From the NCBI GenBank assembly GCA_910583755.1, contig CAJTZO010000052.1, positions 1 through 11,388 on the forward strand: a DNA stretch of 11,388 bases. The letters run 5' to 3'. Origin of the DNA: an uncultured Clostridia bacterium. GTDB taxonomy: Bacteria; Bacillota; Clostridia; Lachnospirales; Anaerotignaceae. Within the stretch, counting starts at the first letter, position 1. Each line of letters starts with the position of its first letter. Under the pieces are notes generated by a model, which was given only the letters and a program-made list of their open reading frames with translations, was not told where the DNA came from and searched no databases. Of this stretch, positions 6,382 to 11,388 are shown in pieces. Both the position numbers and the translations under genes were made by a program.

Positions 6382-9300
6382 ATGAATAAAAAAAGAAAAC
6401 ATATTAGTATATTACTGTCATACATACTAATATATTGTTTAGTTGTAGGGACAATACCAGCAACAACTTTTGCAGGAGATTCTACACATATGACAGAAGC
6501 AACAAAACCAACTAAAAAAGTGGTAGAAATGACGGAAGCAACAAAACCAGATACACAAAAAACAATGAAAGTAACAGATGTAGAAACACAAGAAACAAAA
6601 GAGGTAGAGATAGAAAAACCAAAAGAGGAAAAGCCGAAAGAAGAAAAACCAACAGAAACACAAACGATACAAAAAGTACCAACAACACAACAAGCAACAA
6701 TGCAAACTACCGAAATAGTAACGGGGGGGGGTACAAAAACGCACGATAAAGTCTGTGATGGAAATCATACCGGTTGGACTGCATTAACGAAAGCTATAGC
6801 AGGCAACCCCTTAACTGGTGGTATGTATTATTTAGATGGCGATGTGGAGCTTGATAAAGCACTTGAAATAAATGGCGATGTAACACTATGCTTACATGAA
6901 CATAAATTGAAATTGAAAGTGCCAGATGGCACAGTTTCTCCTGTTATAAAAGTAGATGGACAAGGTGCAGTATTGACATTGCTGGATAAGGCAAGCAATG
7001 GAGGGGAAATTACTGGAGGAACACATAGTGGCATATATTTAGTAAATAAAGCCTCATTTATTATGAATGGTGGTAAAATTGCCAATAATAAAAGAAGTTA
7101 TGATGCCAGTACTGATACTGATAATAATTCTTATGGTGGAGGAGGAGTAGAGGTCAATGATAATAGTACATTTATCATGACAGGTGGCACGATTACTGGC
7201 AATACAACAAATATTGCTGGTAGTGGTGGTGGTGTATTTAATGATGGTACATTTACCATGAATGGTGGCACGATTACTGACAATACAGCAACAGATGGTG
7301 GTGGTGGTGTATTTAATAATGGTACATTTACCATGACAGATAGTACGATTTCTGGTAATACAGCAAAAAATACTAGTGGTGGTGGTGGTGGTGGTGTATG
7401 GAATGATGGTACATTTACCATGACAGATAGTACGATTTCTGGTAATACAGCAGGTGGTGGTGGTGGTGTATGGAATGATGGTATATTTACCATGACAGAT
7501 AGTACGATTTCTGGTAATACAGCAGGTGAAGGTGGTGGTGTATATAATTATGATAATGATAGTACATTTATCATGACAGATAGTACGATTTCTGGTAATA
7601 CAGCAAAAAATACTGGTGGTGGTGGTGTATTTAATAATGGTACATTTACCATGACAGATAGTACGATTTCTGGTAATACAGCAACAGATGGTAATGATGG
7701 TGGTGGTTATGGTGGTGGTGTATGGAATTATGGTACATTTACCATGACAGATAGCACGATTACTGGCAATACAGCAGATTATTGTGGTGGTGTATTTAGC
7801 TATGAGAATATATTTACTATGAATGGTGGTACTATTTCTAACAATTCAGAAAAATGCAGTGATGGTGACGTATGGGGTAATGTAAGTATTGTTAATATAT
7901 CTATAAGTGGCTCTCCTAATATTACTGGAAATTTTTCATCAGATGATAAAAATATTGTTAATGTATATTTATGGGAAGATACTATAGTTAGTGTAATAAG
8001 TGCATTGGGGCAAAATGCAAAAATTGGTGTTACTGTTGAAAATCCTCCTACAGAAGATAATCCTGTACCTATCGCAAAGGGAGATGGATATACACTAACA
8101 GAGGCTAATGTAGCAAATTTTGTAAGCGATGACGCACAATATAAAATAACATTTGATGGTGGCATTATATATTTGGAAAAACGCTCCGAAAATGATAAAA
8201 CTGTGACATTTGATAGCCAAGGTGGTTCAGCGGTTTCTTCTCAGACAGTAACTGTTGGTGAAAAAGCTACAAAGCCTACTACCGACCCTATAAAAGATGG
8301 TTCTGATTTTGGTGGTTGGTATACAAATAAAGATTGCACAGATGGTAATGAATGGGATTTTGATACTGATACTGTAACAGAGAATATTACACTTTATGCT
8401 AAATGGACAGAAACTACTACACCAGAAGCACCAAAGTTTACTGTAACATTTGATAGTCAAGGTGGTTCTACTGTTAATCCTCAACAAGTTGAAAAGGATA
8501 AAACTGTTCCAAAACCTACTGACCCTACAAGAAGTGGTTATACATTTGATGCTTGGTATAAAGAAAGTGCTTGTACAAATAAATGGGATTTTGGTACTGA
8601 TACTGTAACAGGAAATATTACACTTTATGCTAAGTGGACAGAGAAAGTTACATATCCTATAATAAAATATTATACTGTAACATTTGAAACTAATGGTGGT
8701 TCTGAAATTGCAAATCAGACAATAGCATCTGGCAAAACAGCAACCATGCCTCAAACTCCTACTAAAAATGGTTATGAATTTTTAGGTTGGTTTACTGATG
8801 AAGATTTTAATGAAGTTTATCGTTTTGCTACTCCTGTCACAGAAGATATTACCATTTATGCAAAATGGAAATCTGATGATTATATTGTGACATTTGATAG
8901 CAATGGTGGCTCAAATGTTACAAGTCAGACAGTAGAAAATGGTAAAACGGCAACTACGCCACAAGACCCTACAAGAAGTGGTTATACATTTTTAGGCTGG
9001 TTTACTGATGAAGATTTTAGTGAAGTTTATCGTTTTACTACTCCAGTCACAGAAGATATTACCATTTATGCAAAATGGAAATCAAAAAGCCGTTCTAGTG
9101 GTGGCGGTGGTGGTGGCAGTAGTAGTGGGAGAACAGGTACTTGGGTAAAAGAGGAACCCAAAACAACACAAACAATAGTACAGCCAGTAATACAGCCAGA
9201 GCCAGCAACACAATATGAAACAGTAAAGCAAGGTTGTCCTAGAAATGAAACTTGTCCTCTTTTTAAATTTACTGATGTAGATAGATGGGCTTGGTATCAT

Positions 9301-9801
9301 GATGGTTCACATTATTGTGTAGAGCATAATTTAATAGTGGGTACAACAAATACAACATTCTCACCTAATATGCCAATTACACGTGCTATGGTAGTAGCAA
9401 TACTTTGGAGAATAGAAAACAATCCACTTGTAAATGATGTGGTGTCTTTCCAAGATGTAAAAGAAAATGCTTATTATACAGAAGCAGTCCGTTGGGCAGC
9501 ACATAATGGAATTGTAAGTGGATATAGTAGTAATGTATTTGCTCCTAATGACAATATTACAAGAGAACAAATGGCATCTATATTGTATAGATACACACAA
9601 TACAAAAATAAAGATGTGGGTGGCAGAGCTGATATTTCAAATTATCAGGATAGAAACGAAATAAGCAATTATGCCCTTACTGCAATGCAATGGGCGTGTG
9701 ATGCTGGTATTATAAATGGTATAAGCACAACGGTACTTTCTCCAAAAGGAACAACAACACGTGCTCAAGTGGCACAAATGATAAAATCTTATTTAGAATA
9801 A
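6382..9801 (+). CDS. Secreted SLH-domain surface protein with beta-helix and InlB-like repeats
   Basis: A 1139-residue adhesin-like protein. Order: basic N-terminus and hydrophobic segment ending near ATTFA-G (1-31), a Sec signal peptide; a Thr/Lys/Glu/Pro-rich linker (32-112); a junction coded by a nine-G run (114-117); a parallel beta-helix region (about 190-515) built from copies of TFTMTDSTISGNTA with Gly-rich turns (GGGGVWND); four InlB/Flg_new-like repeats of about 70 residues (605-676, 686-753, 764-830, 834-900), each with TVTFDSQGGS-like start and LYAKW end; a Gly/Ser linker (904-918); and three SLH domains (about 962-1012, 1023-1073, 1086-1138) that bind secondary cell-wall polymers. 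It should be exported and held on the cell wall, with repeats facing outward for adhesion. No LPXTG motif is seen. The start has AGGGGGAAG 5 bases or so upstream. Near-identical DNA repeats and the G run predict length and on/off variation. It is transcribed alone, ending at tandem terminators. Confidence 0.93.
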   Translation: MNKKRKHISILLSYILIYCLVVGTIPATTFAGDSTHMTEATKPTKKVVEMTEATKPDTQKTMKVTDVETQETKEVEIEKPKEEKPKEEKPTETQTIQKVPTTQQATMQTTEIVTGGGTKTHDKVCDGNHTGWTALTKAIAGNPLTGGMYYLDGDVELDKALEINGDVTLCLHEHKLKLKVPDGTVSPVIKVDGQGAVLTLLDKASNGGEITGGTHSGIYLVNKASFIMNGGKIANNKRSYDASTDTDNNSYGGGGVEVNDNSTFIMTGGTITGNTTNIAGSGGGVFNDGTFTMNGGTITDNTATDGGGGVFNNGTFTMTDSTISGNTAKNTSGGGGGGVWNDGTFTMTDSTISGNTAGGGGGVWNDGIFTMTDSTISGNTAGEGGGVYNYDNDSTFIMTDSTISGNTAKNTGGGGVFNNGTFTMTDSTISGNTATDGNDGGGYGGGVWNYGTFTMTDSTITGNTADYCGGVFSYENIFTMNGGTISNNSEKCSDGDVWGNVSIVNISISGSPNITGNFSSDDKNIVNVYLWEDTIVSVISALGQNAKIGVTVENPPTEDNPVPIAKGDGYTLTEANVANFVSDDAQYKITFDGGIIYLEKRSENDKTVTFDSQGGSAVSSQTVTVGEKATKPTTDPIKDGSDFGGWYTNKDCTDGNEWDFDTDTVTENITLYAKWTETTTPEAPKFTVTFDSQGGSTVNPQQVEKDKTVPKPTDPTRSGYTFDAWYKESACTNKWDFGTDTVTGNITLYAKWTEKVTYPIIKYYTVTFETNGGSEIANQTIASGKTATMPQTPTKNGYEFLGWFTDEDFNEVYRFATPVTEDITIYAKWKSDDYIVTFDSNGGSNVTSQTVENGKTATTPQDPTRSGYTFLGWFTDEDFSEVYRFTTPVTEDITIYAKWKSKSRSSGGGGGGSSSGRTGTWVKEEPKTTQTIVQPVIQPEPATQYETVKQGCPRNETCPLFKFTDVDRWAWYHDGSHYCVEHNLIVGTTNTTFSPNMPITRAMVVAILWRIENNPLVNDVVSFQDVKENAYYTEAVRWAAHNGIVSGYSSNVFAPNDNITREQMASILYRYTQYKNKDVGGRADISNYQDRNEISNYALTAMQWACDAGIINGISTTVLSPKGTTTRAQVAQMIKSYLE
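6723..6731 (+). repeat. Nine-G homopolymer inside the surface protein gene
   Basis: Nine consecutive G within an AT-rich coding sequence, coding for the Gly run at residues 115-117. With nine G the frame stays open to residue 1139. Loss or gain of one base would shift the frame after the signal peptide and linker, before all adhesive and SLH domains, as in known slipped-strand phase-variation tracts. Confidence 0.9.
7165..7776 (+). repeat. Tandem ~45-base repeats encoding beta-helix rungs
   Basis: Eight copies of a 45-base unit coding (S/G)TFxMT..TI(S/T)GNTA, starting near 7165, 7246, 7321, 7408, 7480, 7561, 7639 and 7732. The copies at 7321, 7408, 7480, 7561 and 7639 are nearly identical in DNA. 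They are separated by spacers of 27-48 bases rich in GGT triplets. All spacers keep the frame, so recombination or slippage would add or remove whole rungs. Confidence 0.88.
8194..9081 (+). repeat. Four InlB/Flg_new-type repeat units
   Basis: Four coding repeats of about 200-215 bases for residues 605-900. Units 3 and 4 are the most alike, sharing long near-identical stretches around GYxFLGWFTDEDF(N/S)EVYRF and TPVTEDITIYAKWKS, which points to a recent duplication. Units 1 and 2 share the Asp/Trp-rich WDFxTDTVTxNITLYAKW ending. Confidence 0.85.
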
Positions 9802-9921
9802 CTATAAATTTTAAAAATGTTATTAGCATGAAATGTAAAATATCAAATTTTTAATAGAAATTTATATTTTTTGTAGTATAACAAAAAATAATATTATCAA
9901 AATATTAAGTAGATATGTAAA

Positions 9922-9949
9922 AAAGTTAGCTATAAAGCTGACTTTTTTT
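9922..9949 (+). terminator. Intrinsic terminator 1 after the surface protein gene
   Basis: AAAGTTAGC (9922-9930), a 6-base loop and GCTGACTTT (9937-9945), nine pairs with one G-T wobble, running into seven T to 9949. It lies about 120 bases after the stop codon at 9801. Confidence 0.75.
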
Positions 9950-9958
9950 ACAAGCTGG

Positions 9959-9987
9959 GAATGGTAATTTATACCATTCTTTTTTTA
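9959..9987 (+). terminator. Intrinsic terminator 2, tandem
   Basis: GAATGGTA (9959-9966), a 5-base loop and TACCATTC (9972-9979), a perfect 8-bp stem followed by eight T. It starts 9 bases after terminator 1, making a tandem pair. Confidence 0.8.
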
Positions 9988-10225
9988 TATTTTTTATATC
10001 ATAAAACATAATTTATTTAATAAATATTTTTCACAATATATGTTATATTATATATAAATAAGTAAAATAGTAAAAAATAATAGCTATTTATAATAAAAAA
10101 TAAACTATTTTTTATTATATTAATGCAAATTTTTAGTTTGTAAAAATATAAATATATATTATATCAAAATGTGTCAAATAAAAAAAATAAATTATATTTA
10201 CCTTAATAAAAACAGAAGTAAACAC
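9988..10225. other. Very AT-rich spacer, no gene seen
   Basis: About 240 bases, almost only A and T, between terminator 2 and terminator 3. No open reading frame with a ribosome site and no clear -35/-10 pair is seen; TATATTATATATAAATA-like runs near 10040-10060 make promoter calling unreliable. Confidence 0.5.
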
Positions 10226-10266
10226 AAAAGACAAGTAAATTTTATCTTTTACTTGTCTTTTTTTTT
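10226..10266 (+). terminator. Strong intrinsic terminator upstream of the sigma-like gene
   Basis: A perfect 14-bp inverted repeat (10226-10239 AAAAGACAAGTAAA with 10248-10261) and an 8-base loop, continuing into T to 10266. No gene ends within 400 bases upstream, so it either insulates the next gene, ends a small untranslated RNA, or acts as an attenuator. Confidence 0.75.
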
Positions 10267-10296
10267 GTTAAAAAAACACTGTCGTTCTCCACCTAT

Positions 10297-10330
10297 CCAA
10301 ATTTGAGTTCAGAAAAAATTCAAAATTTGG
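10297..10330 (+). promoter_or_regulatory. Hairpin that may mask the ribosome site of the sigma-like gene
   Basis: CCAAATTTGA (10297-10306) pairs with TCAAAATTTGG (10320-10330) apart from one bulged base. The last two G belong to the GGAGG Shine-Dalgarno (10329-10333) of the gene at 10342. CTCC at 10287-10290 could also pair with GGAG. This layout would limit translation unless the hairpin is opened. Confidence 0.45.
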
Positions 10331-10341
10331 AGGTTAGAAGA

Positions 10342-10731
10342 ATGAAAATTGAAATTAAAGATGGTAATGACAAAATGATTACTGTTGAAGTATCAGAAGA
10401 AGTTTATGCAGTTTTACAGGAAGAAAACAAACAACAGGAACATCAAAGATACGAAAGAAGAAAACATATTGATGCTAGAGAGTTGAACGACTACATAGTA
10501 CATCAAAAAAGAGTAGCTGAAAATTTGGAGGACTATTGTATCAACAGAGAACAGTTAAAAGAAATCCAGAAAATTGTAAGCACTTGCACAAAAACACAAC
10601 AAAGAAGATTTTATCTAAACCGCATTTGTGGCTACAGCTATACGGAAATTGCACAGATAGAAAAATGTCATATGACTTCAGTAAAAGAGTCTGTTATGGC
10701 TGTTTTAGAAAAAATCAAAAGAAATTTATAA
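10342..10731 (+). CDS. Sigma-70 region 4-like regulator of a mobile element
   Basis: A 129-residue protein with an acidic/basic N-terminal part (MKIEIKDGNDKMITVEVSEE), a charged helical middle (KQQEHQRYERRKHID at 30-44) and a C-terminal helix-turn-helix of sigma-70 region 4 type (about 83-125: TKTQQRRFYLNRICGYSYTE then IAQIEKCHMTSVKESVMAVL). Region 2, needed to bind the -10 element, is absent, so it is not a full sigma factor. Small proteins of this design are standard in the regulatory segment of Tn916-like and related Clostridia elements, usually near excision and integration genes. I start it at ATG 10342 because GGAGG lies 8 bases upstream; an in-frame TTG at 10303 lies inside a hairpin and lacks a ribosome site. 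It probably controls neighbouring element genes; the target is not visible. Confidence 0.8.
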   Translation: MKIEIKDGNDKMITVEVSEEVYAVLQEENKQQEHQRYERRKHIDARELNDYIVHQKRVAENLEDYCINREQLKEIQKIVSTCTKTQQRRFYLNRICGYSYTEIAQIEKCHMTSVKESVMAVLEKIKRNL

Positions 10732-10804
10732 AAATACCCCTAATTTCACATTAGAAGTTACCTATATAGTAAGAAGGTTTTCAGTGATACCTTTTTACTG
10801 TACC

Positions 10805-10833
10805 TTGACAAACAATAGGGAACTATTTATATC
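10805..10833 (+). promoter_or_regulatory. Promoter with perfect -35, drives the leader
   Basis: TTGACA (10805-10810), a 17-base spacer and TATATC (10828-10833). The -35 is perfect and the -10 matches at four of six positions. Transcription would start near 10840, giving a leader of over 400 bases before the gene at 11268. Confidence 0.65.
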
Positions 10834-10923
10834 AGTATACAAATGATTTCTAGTATAAATGCAAAATTGCCATGATAATACAATAAAAAGGAAAGGATAA
10901 AAAGTATTGGAGCGATTTCATAA

Positions 10924-11040
10924 ATTTTAGAAAGTCACTGTTATGTACCTTACATAGTAAATGAGGGATACTGCGAATATTGTGTGCAGACTTGTCAACT
11001 GCGTTATACACGTATCGGTGGTATTTGTGATAGCTTTTAG
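10924..11040 (+). CDS. Possible Cys-rich small protein or remnant, non-standard start
   Basis: Between TAA at 10921 and TAG at 11038 runs a 38-codon frame that includes CYVPYIVNEGYCEYCVQTC, then CQLRYTRIGGICDSF. The spaced cysteines (CEYC, C, C) look like a small zinc ribbon rather than random AT-rich sequence, and the local GC is higher. No ATG, GTG or TTG opens the frame before the motif. The only candidate is ATT at 10924, 11 bases after GGAG at 10910-10913. After the TAG the same frame continues 14 codons (KQFVYSVLGNEPEI) to a TAA, so the TAG may be a nonsense mutation in a formerly longer gene. It may be a decayed gene, a leader peptide, or chance. Confidence 0.3.
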   Translation: MLESHCYVPYIVNEGYCEYCVQTCQLRYTRIGGICDSF

Positions 11041-11142
11041 AAGCAGTTTGTATATTCCGTACTGGGGAATGAGCCAGAAATATAATCCTGTTATATTAGA
11101 ATACAGTACAAAAGAAAAGATTTTTAAAATACATTAAAATAT

Positions 11143-11184
11143 ATTTCTGTCAGACTGCATTATTGTAGTCTGATAGAAATTTTA
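11143..11184 (+). terminator. Leader terminator 1
   Basis: A 14-bp stem, 11143-11156 with 11167-11180 (core TCAGACT / AGTCTGA), one G-T wobble and a 10-base loop. The T tail is short (about four T), so it may be a weak or regulated terminator. Confidence 0.6.
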
Positions 11185-11188
11185 ATAT

Positions 11189-11231
11189 AAAAGACAGAAC
11201 ATTTTAAAAAAAGTGTTTTGTCTTTTGTTTT
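11189..11231 (+). terminator. Leader terminator 2
   Basis: A 17-bp stem, 11189-11205 with 11210-11226, two G-T wobbles and an AAAA loop, with TTTTGTTTT at the end. It ends 20 bases before the ribosome site of the gene at 11268, so that gene is expressed only by read-through or anti-termination from the promoter at 10805, or by a promoter I cannot see. Confidence 0.65.
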
Positions 11232-11267
11232 AAAGAAAGATAAAAATAATAGAGGAGCGATTTTATT

Positions 11268-11388
11268 ATGAAAAATAAACAAAAAGTAATTGATAGAGAT
11301 AAATTAGTAGATATTAGAGATGTTATCATCAATACAGATTTACCAAAAGAGGAAAGAATAAAAGATTATGTGCGACAGATTAAAAATC
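11268..11388 (+). CDS. DUF6870-like small element protein, 5' end
   Basis: The first 40 residues of a gene cut by the window edge. AGAGGAG lies about 10 bases upstream of ATG. The sequence has IDRDKLVDIRDVIINTDLP (8-26) followed by KEERIKDYVRQIKN, which fits from memory the start of small (about 70-90 residue) DUF6870-type proteins found in Clostridia integrative elements, often near the recombinase or excision genes. The biochemical role of this family is not known to me. It is the only gene behind the attenuator-like leader in view and may head a longer excision or integration operon to the right of the window. Confidence 0.6.
   Translation, partial: MKNKQKVIDRDKLVDIRDVIINTDLPKEERIKDYVRQIKN

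Larger units (their letters stand above)
10732..11267 (+). other. Long structured leader between the sigma-like and DUF6870-like genes
   Basis: A 536-base stretch without a standard gene. It holds a strong promoter (10805-10833), two successive ribosome-site-like purine runs (10889-10897 and 10909-10913), a short Cys-rich reading frame (10924-11040), an ATG-started frame at 10961-11137 with no ribosome site, and two terminator hairpins (11143-11184, 11189-11231). A promoter, short translated frames and terminators in series before a gene is the layout of transcription attenuation, as known for the tet(M) leader of Tn916. Confidence 0.5.

Noticed and set aside
6439..6768. Minus-strand frames opposite the surface gene linker
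   Set aside because: They are antisense reflections of the Thr/Lys/Glu-rich coding sequence, with unnatural Phe/Cys/Leu runs and no ribosome sites. Other minus-strand frames within 6828-9600 are rejected for the same reason.
7165..7776. Possible CRISPR array
   Set aside because: The repeats are coding, in frame and continuous with the beta-helix. The spacers are GGT-rich and related to each other, unlike CRISPR spacers.
10536..10754. 72-codon plus-strand frame within the sigma-like gene
   Set aside because: It overlaps a well-supported gene in another frame, lacks a good ribosome site and has no recognisable domain.
10961..11137. 58-codon ATG frame in the leader
   Set aside because: There is no ribosome site before the ATG, and it overlaps the more protein-like Cys-rich frame. 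It is mentioned only as part of the leader.

Overview
The window is AT-rich DNA with the Shine-Dalgarno style, promoter sequences and protein families of a low-GC Bacillota, most likely a Clostridia-type anaerobe. The cell-surface protein ends in three S-layer homology (SLH) domains and carries InlB/Flg_new-type repeats, both common in gut Clostridia. Genus cannot be decided from this sequence.

Layout. (1) 1-1911 is a mobilization module: the 3' end of a MobC-like accessory gene, a MOBP-type relaxase with a clear HUH motif, and a small convergent gene of unknown function. (2) 1912-2575 is non-coding. It holds a strong terminator, an unusually structured and locally GC-richer block that could be an origin of transfer, and several TTTGCAA-type motifs. 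(3) 2576-6105 is a Type II restriction-modification island: a small XRE regulator placed like a controller (C) protein, a Bsp6I-like endonuclease, a second PD-(D/E)XK-like nuclease, a small protein that looks like a free-standing B3/NgoFVII-C-type DNA-recognition domain, and a C5-cytosine methyltransferase with its own promoter. (4) 6382-9801 is a 1139-residue secreted adhesin-like protein with a beta-helix made of near-identical repeats, four InlB-like repeats and three SLH domains. A run of nine G lies in its coding sequence. (5) 9802-11388 is a regulatory segment of the kind found in integrative or mobilizable elements: three terminators, a small sigma-70 region 4-like protein whose ribosome site may be hidden in a hairpin, a leader with a perfect TTGACA promoter and two further terminators, and the start of a DUF6870-like gene.

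Interpretation. The restriction island and the adhesin look like cargo carried between the mobilization and regulatory modules of one integrative mobilizable or conjugative element. The restriction system would protect the host and stabilise the element, and the surface protein would alter host attachment. The least ordinary parts are the restriction island with more nuclease-like parts than one methyltransferase normally needs, the poly-G tract likely to make the adhesin phase-variable, and the leader upstream of the last gene. No integrase, attachment site, tRNA, rRNA or CRISPR array is visible in the window.
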